DNA of 64,000 nt, from contig NZ_JAKRMY010000006.1 in assembly GCF_022346005.1 (NCBI RefSeq), positions 62,001-126,000 of the forward strand, given 5' to 3'. The notes beneath the pieces were generated by a model. The model was not told the origin of the DNA. It worked only from the letters and a program-made list of their open reading frames with translations, and did no database searches. Source of the stretch: Corynebacterium sp. ACRPS (GTDB lineage Bacteria; Actinomycetota; Actinomycetes; Mycobacteriales; Mycobacteriaceae). Below, piece after piece: positions 27,186 through 36,361 of this stretch (within the stretch, counting starts at the first letter, position 1; the number at the start of each line of letters is the position of its first letter). Made by a program: the position numbers and the translations under genes.

Positions 27186-30100
27186 ATGCCGTTGCGCACC
27201 TCACTACCGCGCCTTGCCACCATAGTCGTGGTCTTGGCGCTCGCGTTATTCCACGCTCCCTTCGCCCTCGCTGAGGACGCCCCACTTGTCCGCACCCAAA
27301 CGCACGTAGATTCCCCGCACGCGGTGTGGAAGGACGGAAACTTCAAACTCATGTCCAATAGTGCGGGCCTAGTCCCCATCGAGGACACGATCAACTGGGT
27401 CAGCCACGGCCGCGTCGATGGCGGCCTAGGAGCCTATGCCTGGCGCGTTCCCGATGACCCGCGCTTCGAGTTTCTCAATGCCGAGAAAAACCAGCTCATG
27501 TACTACGGCGGCCCCGCAGTAGGCTTCCCGAAAAACACCATGCCCATCTGGGCTGGGTTCGGTGCCGCCGCGGATCTTCCCACCGATCAATTCCGCGATA
27601 AATCCTTCAACATGGAAATCGTTGATTTTAAGGGCCCCGGCCGCATGGAGCTGTTTACCTACAGCGACGAGAACTATCCTCTGAACCGCCTCTGGTCCTC
27701 CCACGACCCGGGATTCCGTACCACCTGGGTCAATGCAGGCACGCACACGCATAACGCCACGACGTTTACCCGTCCTGGCCACTACGAGGTCACCTACCGC
27801 GCTTCTGCGCGAAAGAAGGATGGCACTTTCATCCACTCCGAGCCACAAACCTTGGTCTGGCAGGTAGGCGGAACCAACCCCGCCGAGCGCACGATCACCG
27901 ACCTTGATACCGCCTTTAACGACGCCAAGTCTGAATACTCAGGCTCCGAAGGGGCCGAGTCCAACGCTCCTATATTTAAGATGGCTCCCTCCAAGGCCGA
28001 TACAAAGGGCGCGAAGCAAGGCATCCTCACCACGCTCTCCCTCGATACTGGCAATGCCAAAGACTCCGGCCGCGCCGTATTCACCATCAACGGCCACTAC
28101 CTTGCCGAGCGCAAGGTAGAAGGCGGTAAAGCTTCGTGGGATGAAATGATTGGTGATGAAGAATCCAACTTCCAAGCCATCTTTATTCCCGACAATGATT
28201 CCCCAAGCCCTCGCTGGGTATCCGAACCCGTAAAGTCCTGGACCAGCACCGATGGGGAAAAGGACGATGAAGATGCCGAAGCTTATACAACGAAAAGCGG
28301 CGAGCTTCCTACCCCTGAGATGGAAGAGATAGAGCCGTTTGAGACCGATCCCCTTAAGATCGAGAGCTCAGATATCACCGTGTCCACCAGCGAGGTGTAC
28401 GGCGATGGTGACCGCAATATCGACATCACCGTAGAGCCCGAAGATGACCGCACCACGGTGCGCGTTACCGGCGGTTTCTACAAGGTAAATGGCGAACCGA
28501 TGACCAGCCTGCCGGAAAAGCATATTGCAGATTGCGAAATCAGCTTTACTTCCGGGCCGGGGCAAAGAACGAGCAGGCAACTCATCGATAGTTGTAAGCA
28601 GCCCGGATACCAACTCATGCTGCGCATCGTTCCTGATTCCCGCTCCGATGCCGGTGGCGCCACGCTATTTAGCCATACTCACAAAGATGCTTATGAGCCG
28701 ATCGCTGAGACCACCGTCTCGTTCGCTGAGGCTTCTGACTCCACGGATTCACAGGAACCAGAAGGATCGGAGAAGCCAGAAGACTCCGACGCCCCAGAGA
28801 AGCCGCAGGATTCGGAAGAATCAGAAGGCTCTGCCCCATCCAAGAATCCATCGCCTTCCACGACCTCGAAGCCTTCTGTTCCCAAGATCCCCTCACCCAA
28901 GCCGCAGAACCCGAAGGATAAAGACACCCCGCACAAGGAGCTCAATCTGCACCGGGGTCACGTAGATATCTCCCCGATCCACGAAGATGGTGAGCTGCAC
29001 CTGGGCATCAAGGACGAGACGAACCTGTACCACATTGGTGCAATCTGGCGTAAGCCTTCCGATGTCTTTTTCACCGTTCCAAAGCAGGTCAAGTCCACTT
29101 TGAACAAAGACATTCCGCACTTTGGAAAGAAAGGCAGCGCTGCCTACGTCCTGCCAGAGACACAGCGCACCGGTGTAGTGTGGCCTGGGCTCAGCACTGA
29201 GGATGCTTACAAGGACACCAAGAAGAATTACACCTTTACCTTCACCCCCGTCAGCGCCCCGAAGGACGGCGAATGGTTGGCATACCAGGCTGATCAGACC
29301 GGGCTGGACCAGCGCCTTGCCGGCAGCGATGACACGCATTCCTACACCACCGAAACCGCAGAACACATGCACCTCAACTGGGCATTCAACAAACCCGGTA
29401 CGTATGAAGTTGGTGTCACGGTCGCAGAAAAAGACGGTAAGCCTGCGAAAAAGGCTGTTCTGCGCTTCAAGGTAGCTACCGAGGATTCATCATCTGCTGC
29501 CCCACCCACTACTGGGAACGACAGTGCCACTGAAGGCGACTCCAACGGCACGGAAAGCACCACACCGTCGAAGGAACCAAGCCCAGAGACAACGGAACCT
29601 GCTCCCAGCGCAGAACCGTCTAAGAAGCGCGAGATTACCAAGGGCCACATCGACTTCGGGCCAAAGGTTGTGGACAACAAGCTCGGCTTCTATGTCAACG
29701 AAGACGACCAACACAACGTGCCTGAAGACGTAGCGCTGCGCATTCACGATGCCCGCCGCGTGACGGTCGCTGACTCCCTGGCTAAGACGCTGTCTTTTAC
29801 CGGAATGGTAAAGACTGGCTCAACGATCTACCACCTACCATTGCAACAGGACCACGACGCTGTGTGGCCGGGGTGGGACACGATCAAGGTGGGGCAAGAC
29901 TACCGTGACGCCGCGATCGAAGTTCGCCCTAAGTCGGCACCTACGGACGGAAAATGGTGGGCCGGCCACACTGCCTCCCTAAACACACCGGCACGCACCT
30001 TAGCCGATAGCAACGGTACCCATACGATCAAAGGCGTTGAGGATGGTCCTTTCCACGTCCACGCGCACTGGATTTTTACCGAACCAGGGCGCTACGAAAT

Positions 30101-30602
30101 GGAAATGCGCACCGTCAACAACGACGGCGACAAACTCACCGACTGGCACACCGTGACCTTCCTCGTGGGCGATTCAACCACCCAGCCCGGTGGAAAAGGC
30201 ACTGACAAAGAAGGCGAAGAGGAAGAGGGCAAGCCCGCAGACTCCTCGAAGGTTAAGCAGCCAGGCGCTACCAAGCCAGATAACGGCTCGAATAGCACCG
30301 ACACTAATAAGCCGGGGTCCGATAAGTCCAAGGCAACTAACTCATCTGGATCGAATGCGGGCGCTAAGGCATCCATGGGAAATGGCGCTGGGAAGTCGAA
30401 CGGCTCCACCAAGTCCACTACTGCTAAGGGCGCAGGCAGTGGCTCTGGTCCAAGCTCCGGATCCGGCGGAGGCTCTTCCAGCCCCCACAACGGCGCACTA
30501 GCTTCTACGGGTGCCAATATCGGTTGGGTTCTCGTGCTCGCCGCACTCTTTGTTGTCGGCGGCATAGTACTGGTGAAAAAGCGGTCTAAAGGCAGTCAGT
30601 AG
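27186..30602 (+). CDS. large cell-wall-anchored surface protein with three His-containing actinobacterial anchor modules
   Basis: 1138 residues. Signal peptide 1-29 (cleavage FALA/ED). Three related modules at about residues 30-240, 580-760 and 815-1000 each end in a His-rich strand followed by a PG(H/T/R)YE turn: HTHNATTFTRPGHYEV, HMHLNWAFNKPGTYEV, HVHAHWIFTEPGRYEM. This is the surface-anchored repeat family found with metal/heme ABC transporters (choice-of-anchor M type). The modules are joined by acidic Pro/Ser/Glu linkers. A Gly/Ser-rich wall-spanning segment precedes the sorting signal LASTG (residues 1105-1109), a hydrophobic stretch and KKRSKGSQ. The client of the upstream class F sortase is inferred. 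The ligand is unknown; the histidines suggest metal or heme capture. Confidence 0.88.
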   Translation: MPLRTSLPRLATIVVVLALALFHAPFALAEDAPLVRTQTHVDSPHAVWKDGNFKLMSNSAGLVPIEDTINWVSHGRVDGGLGAYAWRVPDDPRFEFLNAEKNQLMYYGGPAVGFPKNTMPIWAGFGAAADLPTDQFRDKSFNMEIVDFKGPGRMELFTYSDENYPLNRLWSSHDPGFRTTWVNAGTHTHNATTFTRPGHYEVTYRASARKKDGTFIHSEPQTLVWQVGGTNPAERTITDLDTAFNDAKSEYSGSEGAESNAPIFKMAPSKADTKGAKQGILTTLSLDTGNAKDSGRAVFTINGHYLAERKVEGGKASWDEMIGDEESNFQAIFIPDNDSPSPRWVSEPVKSWTSTDGEKDDEDAEAYTTKSGELPTPEMEEIEPFETDPLKIESSDITVSTSEVYGDGDRNIDITVEPEDDRTTVRVTGGFYKVNGEPMTSLPEKHIADCEISFTSGPGQRTSRQLIDSCKQPGYQLMLRIVPDSRSDAGGATLFSHTHKDAYEPIAETTVSFAEASDSTDSQEPEGSEKPEDSDAPEKPQDSEESEGSAPSKNPSPSTTSKPSVPKIPSPKPQNPKDKDTPHKELNLHRGHVDISPIHEDGELHLGIKDETNLYHIGAIWRKPSDVFFTVPKQVKSTLNKDIPHFGKKGSAAYVLPETQRTGVVWPGLSTEDAYKDTKKNYTFTFTPVSAPKDGEWLAYQADQTGLDQRLAGSDDTHSYTTETAEHMHLNWAFNKPGTYEVGVTVAEKDGKPAKKAVLRFKVATEDSSSAAPPTTGNDSATEGDSNGTESTTPSKEPSPETTEPAPSAEPSKKREITKGHIDFGPKVVDNKLGFYVNEDDQHNVPEDVALRIHDARRVTVADSLAKTLSFTGMVKTGSTIYHLPLQQDHDAVWPGWDTIKVGQDYRDAAIEVRPKSAPTDGKWWAGHTASLNTPARTLADSNGTHTIKGVEDGPFHVHAHWIFTEPGRYEMEMRTVNNDGDKLTDWHTVTFLVGDSTTQPGGKGTDKEGEEEEGKPADSSKVKQPGATKPDNGSNSTDTNKPGSDKSKATNSSGSNAGAKASMGNGAGKSNGSTKSTTAKGAGSGSGPSSGSGGGSSSPHNGALASTGANIGWVLVLAALFVVGGIVLVKKRSKGSQ

Positions 30603-31115
30603 CCCTTAAGCTCCGGGGTTCGTTGACCGCCCAACCGCAACGAACTCTCACCGAGGAACTGCTCCACGACCTTAGAACCCAAGAAGCATCAACCCCTAAC
30701 GCAGAGCTCAGCCCCGAGCATGGTCGATTACTAGCTCGGGCCGGGCTCATTTTGCGTTTTAAAGTGGTTTTTACGCACCAAGCCTTTAATCTCTGCCCGA
30801 ATAGGTTGGAAGCTAACCTGGACTGCTGCATTCAGCATGTTAAACATAGTTCAATGGAATATGCCGGGTATCTACCTACCTTCCTGATTCATTCCTTTTG
30901 ACAAAGAAAAACTATGCATAATAAATTTAGCTAACTGTTTACGGGTTCTTGGGAAAGTCAGTGGAAATTGAGCCCGTATGCAGTGATGACCCAAATAAGT
31001 GATAGAATAGACTGACCACTAAGAGAAATTGGGTCTATGCCGATCACCGTGATGACCTGAGCTATTTATAACCAATGGATGGACGAAGGCTCCCCCGTGA
31101 GAAATGTGATTAGCT
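30603..31115. other. AT-rich strip without a supported gene
   Basis: Base composition becomes visibly AT-richer than the neighbours from about 30770. An open frame from a TTG at 30623 (92 codons) has no recognisable domain and changes character halfway, so it is not called. A perfect small palindrome ATCACCGTGAT lies at about 31042-31052. Probably debris of horizontally acquired DNA together with the IS30 remnant downstream. Confidence 0.4.
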
Positions 31116-31439
31116 TTGTTTAGTCGTATATCGAAATCTGTTTTACTTCCTTTAATCATTCTTGTATCCACTTCTCTAGCGGGCTTTTTCTGGGGAGAAT
31201 TAAGTGTTTTCCCTCTTGCTATGGCAGTAATATACTTGACCCTGTATAACGCCTCTATACGTAGAGATTTTTACCCAAGATCGGAGTCTGGGGTATTTTT
31301 CGTCGGGTTTGTGCTATCCATTTTTGGTGGATTAATGAATGATTCAAACTACACGTTCTCCCTCGGGCTAATGATAGGTTCGACCCTCCTTATGTTAATA
31401 AGACTTAATAAGGAGGACTCAACCGGACCAAGGAAGTGA
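31116..31439 (+). CDS. small hypothetical membrane protein in AT-rich island
   Basis: 107 residues from a TTG with weak upstream signals. Four hydrophobic segments (LLPLIILVSTSLAGFFW, VFPLAMAVIYLTLY, VFFVGFVLSIFGGL, FSLGLMIGSTLLMLI) and a short basic end. Codon use is AT-rich and unlike the surroundings. The stop lies at the border of the IS30 remnant, so the natural C-terminus may have been replaced. No family recognised. Confidence 0.4.
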   Translation: MFSRISKSVLLPLIILVSTSLAGFFWGELSVFPLAMAVIYLTLYNASIRRDFYPRSESGVFFVGFVLSIFGGLMNDSNYTFSLGLMIGSTLLMLIRLNKEDSTGPRK

Positions 31440-31440
31440 A

Positions 31441-31715
31441 GTGTCTGGCCATATAGCTTTTACCATGGCCACTGATATTCCCATCTACTTCTGCCGTCCA
31501 GGATCGCCGTGGGAGAGAGGCAGCAACGAAAACACCAACGGTAGGCTCAGAAGAAACCTTGCCAAAACAGTGGCCTGTACATCTACGCCGCCACGGACCT
31601 AGAGATGATCGCCAACATTCACAACCACAAACCACGCAAAGCACTCAACTGGCGCACCCCAGCCGAAGTCATGACCAACGCCCTGACACAAACCGGTAGT
31701 ATCACACCCAAGTAA
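31441..31715 (+). pseudogene. IS30-family transposase remnant, truncated and frameshifted
   Basis: One frame encodes GHIAFTMATDIPIYFCRPGS then PWERGSNENTNGRLRRNLAK, the end of the IS30 DDE core including the catalytic Glu in GSNENTNG. The reading continues in the next frame as NSGLYIYAATDLEMIANIHN and HKPRKALNWRTPAEVM to TAA at 31713. The switch falls at an AAAA run (31564-31567) where one A appears lost. The 5' two thirds of the transposase are missing. Confidence 0.85.
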
Positions 31716-31763
31716 CCGTCATCGTTGCAATGACCCCTAGAATCCACAGATGACAATAAAACT

Positions 31764-31802
31764 AAAAGGTCCCAACTCCTTCCATGGAAGTTGGGACCTT
31801 TT
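31764..31802 (-). terminator. terminator after rplE
   Basis: Arms AAAAGGTCCCAACT (31764-31777) and AGTTGGGACCTTTT (31789-31802), perfect over 14 bp, loop containing TCCATGGA. On the minus strand the right side ends in TTTTAGTTTTAT. Ends the rplN-rplX-rplE transcript; symmetrical enough to work both ways. Confidence 0.92.
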
Positions 31803-31812
31803 AGCGATCTAT

Positions 31813-32364
31813 TTACTTGAACGGGAAGCCGAGCTCGCGCAGGAGCTTACGGCCCTCCTCGTCGTTGGTAGCACTGGTAACGACGGTGATATCCATACCA
31901 CGGGGACGATCGATCTTGTCAATGTCGATTTCGTAGAACATGGACTGCTCGGACAGGCCGAAGGTGTAGTTACCGTGACCGTCAAACTGCTGGTCAGACA
32001 GACCACGGAAGTCACGAATACGTGGCAGCGCGATGGTCAGCAGACGGTCCAGGAACTCCCACATGCGGTCGCCACGCAGGGTAACGCGTGCGCCGATGGG
32101 CATGCCTTCACGCAACTTGAAGTTCGCGATGGACTTCTTTGCGCGACGCAGCTGCGGCTTCTGACCAGTGATAGCGGTCAGGTCCTCGAGAGCGCCATTG
32201 ATGACCTTGGAGTCACGAGCAGCTTCGCCAACACCCATGTTGACGACCACCTTGGTGACGCCAGGGATCTGCATGACGTTGTCGTAGTTGAACTCTTCGT
32301 TCAGGTTCTTGCGGATTTCCTCGCGGTAGCGAGTCTTCAGACGCGGGGTGTAGTTCTCGCTCAT
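31813..32364 (-). CDS. rplE: 50S ribosomal protein L5
   Basis: 183 residues: [80 protein letters not shown]. Binds 5S rRNA and P-site tRNA. Followed by a terminator rather than rpsH, which lies 8 kb away. Confidence 0.98.
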   Translation of the reverse strand: MSENYTPRLKTRYREEIRKNLNEEFNYDNVMQIPGVTKVVVNMGVGEAARDSKVINGALEDLTAITGQKPQLRRAKKSIANFKLREGMPIGARVTLRGDRMWEFLDRLLTIALPRIRDFRGLSDQQFDGHGNYTFGLSEQSMFYEIDIDKIDRPRGMDITVVTSATNDEEGRKLLRELGFPFK

Positions 32365-32366
32365 TT

Positions 32367-32681
32367 TTAGATGTCCTTCCCGTTGCTACGCGCGATACGG
32401 ACCTTTTTGCCGTTCTCGTCGAAACGGTAGCCCACGCGGGTCGGGTTGCCCTCGGAGTCAACGATCGCAACGTTGGACACGTGGATCGGGGCTTCTTGGG
32501 TAACGATTCCACCGGACTCAGCGCCACGCTCGGTAGCGGAGTTTGCGACGTGCTTCTTGATGCGGTTAACGCCCTCAACGAGGACCTTTTCGCGCTTCGG
32601 GTATGCCTCGATGACCTTGCCCTTCGCACCCTTATCTGGGCCCGAAATGACAATCACCATATCTCCCTTATGGATCTTCAT
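32367..32681 (-). CDS. rplX: 50S ribosomal protein L24
   Basis: 104 residues: [20 protein letters not shown] (KOW motif), [40 protein letters not shown]. Early 23S rRNA assembly initiator. Two bases before rplE. Confidence 0.98.
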   Translation of the reverse strand: MKIHKGDMVIVISGPDKGAKGKVIEAYPKREKVLVEGVNRIKKHVANSATERGAESGGIVTQEAPIHVSNVAIVDSEGNPTRVGYRFDENGKKVRIARSNGKDI

Positions 32682-32685
32682 AAGA

Positions 32686-33054
32686 TTAGATCACCTCCGG
32701 TGCTAGAGAAACGATCTTCATGAAACGCTTGTCACGAAGTTCACGAGCAACCGGGCCGAAGATACGGGTACCGCGAGGTTCGCTATCGCCCTTCAGAATA
32801 ACTGCAGCATTCTCGTCAAAGCGGATGTAGGAACCGTCTGGACGACGGGTCTCCTTCTTCGCACGGACGATAACTGCCTTAATTACATCGCCTTCTTTTA
32901 CGCTGCCGCCTGGAACAGCGTCCTTGACGGTCGCGACAATTACGTCGCCGATGCCAGCGGAGCGTCGGACAGAGCCACCGAGAACGCGGATGCACAAAAT
33001 TTCACGTGCACCAGAGTTGTCGGCGACGCGCAGACGCGATTCTTGCTGAATCAC
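32686..33054 (-). CDS. rplN: 50S ribosomal protein L14
   Basis: 122 residues from the GTG at 33054 ([20 protein letters not shown]), with CAGGAGA just upstream. A longer frame to 33108 lies in the leader and adds 18 residues not found in L14. Contains [20 protein letters not shown] and [20 protein letters not shown]. The first gene of this block, with its own leader, although rpsQ is its normal upstream neighbour. Confidence 0.97.
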   Translation of the reverse strand: MIQQESRLRVADNSGAREILCIRVLGGSVRRSAGIGDVIVATVKDAVPGGSVKEGDVIKAVIVRAKKETRRPDGSYIRFDENAAVILKGDSEPRGTRIFGPVARELRDKRFMKIVSLAPEVI

Positions 33055-33450
33055 TATGGGTCTCCTGACCTGGATTGATGTGCGACAAGATTTCCGTCCT
33101 TGCCACACGCGGTCTACAAACTTGCTGTGCTCGAGCCTTTACAACGAACACCGTAAAGCGTCGATGGGTCTCGGACCGGCGATTCGGAAACGCACCGCTA
33201 CGGACCGACCAGCTCTCGCAACCTATACATTCAACCATATGGGGGTGGCGCTTTCCAAACTTCGAATGCGAAGCAACTTTTCGCCCTAGCACCCCCCTAT
33301 TTAGGACAGCTGTGCCTGGTTTTAAATAATCGGACGATTTTTCTTTGCGCAGCGGTAATGCAGCACAAAGAATCCTGTTAATCTTTAGATCCGTTTATCT
33401 CTCAGACGGACTCTTCCCTATTCCACTGCCCCCTAAGGACAAAAATAAAT
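33055..33450. other. divergent intergenic region upstream of rplN
   Basis: About 400 bp without a supported gene. It must hold the rplN promoter on the minus strand and, on the plus strand, the promoter of the broken anchored-protein gene. AT-rich at 33300-33400. AAGGAC at 33435-33440 looks like the ribosome-binding site of the broken gene. Confidence 0.35.
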
Positions 33451-33938
33451 CGCATACCTAAAGTTCTGACCGCCACGGCGTTAGCTGGCGCCCTCACCTT
33501 CGGCGTCACACCCACCGCCCCTACGCCGGAAGCAAACGCTCAGGCGCAAAGTGGAATTGGAATTGCTGCCTTAGCAGCAGTTCTCGTAATCGGTGGCGTG
33601 ACGTGGTACCTCGCCAAGGACGGCATTACCTACATCAGAGATCAATCTCGGACTCACTTGGAGCCTACTCCAGAAGAGAAGGCCGCCTCCCAAGAAATGA
33701 TCAAAAACAACAAAGAAGAAGTAATCGCTCAAAGTGGCGCAATCGAGGAAACAGCTCCTGAGCAGGCCCCCCCGTCGAAACACCGGTGGAAGCCGAAGCA
33801 CCTGCAGCTGTTGAGGCTCCGCGTGGCATGGCGGCAGAAACCGGCTCGAACACTGTCGCTCGGCTCCTGGCAGCCCTCAGCATTGCAGCAATGATGCTTG
33901 GCGGCGTGTTCACCGCCCGCCGGAAATTCTTCGCATAG
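33448..33938 (+). pseudogene. cell-wall-anchored protein gene with missing start codon and C-tract frameshift
   Basis: The frame from 33451 encodes a clear signal peptide (RIPKVLTATALAGALTFGVT, cleavage near EANA/QAQ), a hydrophobic segment IGIAALAAVLVIGGVTWYL and an acidic stretch ending EETAPEQAPP. At a run of seven C (33767-33773) the meaning shifts to the next frame: VETPVEAEAPAAVEAP, then MAAETGSNTVARLLAALSIA and AMMLGGVFTARRKFFA, a typical sortase sorting signal (AAETG-type motif, hydrophobic stretch, basic tail), ending at TAG 33936. One extra C would restore a ~162-residue protein. In addition, no ATG, GTG or TTG precedes the signal peptide in frame: the expected position (33448) reads AAT. 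AAGGAC at 33435 looks like the old ribosome-binding site. Confidence 0.78.
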
Positions 33939-34181
33939 TTCAATTCTCTTGCACTAAACGGTAGGTGTGCGTTAGCACTCGTATTCCTGAGTAGTCCTAA
34001 GGCAATTTCCCACGCGATTGGCCCACAACAAAACTTAGCCGTGCCGGTGTTGGTAGCGACCGACTTGGCGGTCTCTTATGGTTTCTAGGGGATCGATACC
34101 GTAGCCATTGTCACCGTGGTGACACCAGCCGCCCAAAGCCTGGGCAACGGCGCAACGGCGCCTAATGAACACCTGCAAGTA

Positions 34182-34207
34182 AAAGGCTGGGTTTATCCCC
34201 AGCCTTT
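34182..34207 (-). terminator. terminator downstream of the sucrose PTS gene
   Basis: Perfect arms AAAGGCTGGG (34182-34191) and CCCAGCCTTT (34198-34207), 6-base loop; the minus-strand side ends in TTTTACTTG, the plus side in TTTCTTG. The rest of the 33939-34229 gap shows no supported gene. Confidence 0.82.
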
Positions 34208-34229
34208 CTTGTATCAGAAACCCCAGCCC

Positions 34230-36257
34230 TTAAGACGTTGCTTCCTTTGTAGAAGTCTCCGCAGTCTCCTGCTGAGCCTTCGGGTCAACGGTAAATAGGT
34301 CCGTCCCAGAGCCAATGAGCTCGCCCTCGCGGAAAGCCGCGGTGGGAATAACGGGACCGGTCTTCTTGGCGTTGGACACAACGATTGGCGTCGTTACCGG
34401 CAGCCCCGCTTCCTTGATGGCCTCGATATCGAATTCAGCCAGGACCTCGCCTTGCTTGACGGTATCGCCCTTATTGACATGCGAGGTGAAGTGTTCGCCC
34501 TTGAGGTTTACCGTATCAAAGCCAATGTGCATAAGGATGTCAATCGGTCCCACCGCTGGGTCGTCTACGCGCAGGGCGTAGGCGTGGTGGGAAGGAAAGG
34601 TCACGGTGATGGTGCCATCGGCAGGCGCGACGAGCTTGCCGACGGTCGGTTCGATAGCAACGCCTTTACCTAGCTTGCCCCCGGCGAACATGGGGTCCTT
34701 AACTTTGGATAGGGGCACAGCATTTCCCTCTAGCGGGGAAAATATTGTCGCGGCATCTGCGGCGGCGGAAGCGCTGGCAGCAAACTCTTCAGCAGCCTCG
34801 GCGGCCATAGCCTGTGCGGCGGGAGGATTGACCTCATCAGGATCGATGGTGCCGTTGCGGTGGATGAGCACCCGCCCGTACAGGTAGGCCCCGATGAAGG
34901 CTGCGGCGAAGGAGATGACACCACACAGCAAGAAGGTCGGGACAAAGCGGGGGACGGAAACGAAACCAATGAAGCCGGCGGCACCGAGGGCATCCGCAAG
35001 CACGCCAAAAATGGCGATAAACGTAGACGCAATAGCTGATGCCGCCATACCGATATAAAACGGCCAACGCAGGCGCAGGTTAACGCCGAAAATCGCGGGC
35101 TCAGTAATACCAAACAGTGCCGAGATACCTGAGGCGCCGGCCAAGCCCTTGAGCTTTTCGGAGCGCGCCAAGAAGTACACGGCCAAGGCCACACCACCTT
35201 GGGCAATATTGGCCATCGAGGCAATGGGGAAGATGAAGGAACCGCCCTCATTCCACAGCATCGTCTCAATGGGCGGGAAGGATTGGTGTAGGCCGGTAAT
35301 GACGATCGGCGAATAAACCAGACCGAAAAGGAAGCCCGCCACGGGACCGGCAAAGTCATACAAGTTGGCCAGCCCCATGCCCAACCACTCACCGGCGGTG
35401 CGCAAGATTGGGCCCAGCCCCATAAAGGTAATAAAGCCCGTCACCAGCAGGGTAAGCAGGGGTGTAAGCATGAAGTCCACGGTGCCCTTGAGGTGCTTGT
35501 GCAGGAACTTTTCAATCGTCGCCAGGATCCAGGCGATGACCAGAATGGGCAAGATGGAGCCCTGGTAGCCAGCTTGGGCAACGTCGATGCCAAAGATATC
35601 CCAGTAGGGCATCTCGCCATTTTCAATAGCCTCGGCAACGTTATAGCCGCTAACCAAATCCGGCATGACCATCGCCATGGCCATGCCAGCGCCGAGGAAT
35701 TCATTGCCGCCAAAGCGCTTAGTAGCAGTAAAGCCCACAAGGATGGGCAAGAAAGCAAAGGGAGCGGATGCCAGGAGGTTGACCAGCCCAGCAAAACCTT
35801 CCCACGAGGGATACATTTCGATGACGGATTGATCCCCAAATAGTCCCGGCGCGGTCAGCACATTATTTAATGCCATCAACAAACCGCCGCCGAGCAGGAT
35901 GGGGATTAGCGGAACAAAGATATCGGCCAAGACCTTGACCGCGCGGGAAAACCAGTTGCCGGATTCCGCGGCAATATCCTTCAAGCGATCGGTGGACACG
36001 GCGACGTCCTTGGAAATGGACTTGGTCATCTCCTGAAAGACGATATTGACATCACCCGGGCCCACGATGACCTGGAACATGCCACCGGCTTCGAAGGTGC
36101 CCTTCAGATCCGGATCGTTGTCTAGCGCTGCGGTATCGACCTTGTCCGAATCATCCAAGACCATGCGCAAGCGCGTGGCGCAGTGGGCAAGGGCAATAAT
36201 ATTTTCTTCGTCGCCTAATGCCTTCAGGGTGCGGGCGGCGACCTCTTTATGCTCCAT
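34230..36257 (-). CDS. ptsS: sucrose-type PTS transporter, EIIBCA
   Basis: 675 residues in B-C-A order. EIIB: phosphorylated Cys26 in LAHCATRLRMVLDD. EIIC: about ten membrane spans (residues ~105-465) including GITEPAIFGVNLRLRWPF, the glucose/sucrose/beta-glucoside signature. EIIA: residues ~520-650 with the active-site His in VDILMHIGFDTVNLKGEHF. It imports and phosphorylates a sugar. The next gene in the same direction is a GH32 hydrolase and the divergent one a PfkB kinase, which makes sucrose by far the likeliest substrate (C. glutamicum PtsS is the closest named model). Inverted repeats at 36278-36348 may regulate it. Confidence 0.92.
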   Translation of the reverse strand: MEHKEVAARTLKALGDEENIIALAHCATRLRMVLDDSDKVDTAALDNDPDLKGTFEAGGMFQVIVGPGDVNIVFQEMTKSISKDVAVSTDRLKDIAAESGNWFSRAVKVLADIFVPLIPILLGGGLLMALNNVLTAPGLFGDQSVIEMYPSWEGFAGLVNLLASAPFAFLPILVGFTATKRFGGNEFLGAGMAMAMVMPDLVSGYNVAEAIENGEMPYWDIFGIDVAQAGYQGSILPILVIAWILATIEKFLHKHLKGTVDFMLTPLLTLLVTGFITFMGLGPILRTAGEWLGMGLANLYDFAGPVAGFLFGLVYSPIVITGLHQSFPPIETMLWNEGGSFIFPIASMANIAQGGVALAVYFLARSEKLKGLAGASGISALFGITEPAIFGVNLRLRWPFYIGMAASAIASTFIAIFGVLADALGAAGFIGFVSVPRFVPTFLLCGVISFAAAFIGAYLYGRVLIHRNGTIDPDEVNPPAAQAMAAEAAEEFAASASAAADAATIFSPLEGNAVPLSKVKDPMFAGGKLGKGVAIEPTVGKLVAPADGTITVTFPSHHAYALRVDDPAVGPIDILMHIGFDTVNLKGEHFTSHVNKGDTVKQGEVLAEFDIEAIKEAGLPVTTPIVVSNAKKTGPVIPTAAFREGELIGSGTDLFTVDPKAQQETAETSTKEATS

Positions 36258-36277
36258 GGACCGACCTTTGTTATTTA

Positions 36278-36302
36278 GGTCACATCAAATGACCGGATGT
36301 GA
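36278..36302. promoter_or_regulatory. nested inverted repeats before the sucrose PTS gene
   Basis: TCACAT (36280-36285) pairs with ATGTGA (36297-36302), and inside it GGTCA (36278-36282) pairs with TGACC (36290-36294). They sit 21-45 bp upstream of the ATG, where a repressor or GlxR-like regulator could act, but the 11-bp spacing is not the standard GlxR one. Confidence 0.4.
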
Positions 36303-36324
36303 TTGGCTACTTCCCATTTAAGTC

Positions 36325-36348
36325 TGTTTGGACCCAAATGTCCACAAA
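36325..36348. promoter_or_regulatory. candidate sugar-repressor (SugR-like) site
   Basis: TGTTTGGAC (36325-36333) and TGTCCACAAA (36339-36348) form an imperfect inverted repeat. The half-site resembles the TGTCCAAACA element I recall from C. glutamicum SugR targets such as PTS genes. Regulation by SugR is inference. Confidence 0.35.
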
Positions 36349-36361
36349 GCAAAAAGCTGTC

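Noticed and set aside
30623..30901. 92-codon frame starting at a TTG after the surface-protein gene
   Set aside because: No domain, no clear ribosome-binding site, and composition switches in the middle; probably remnant sequence.
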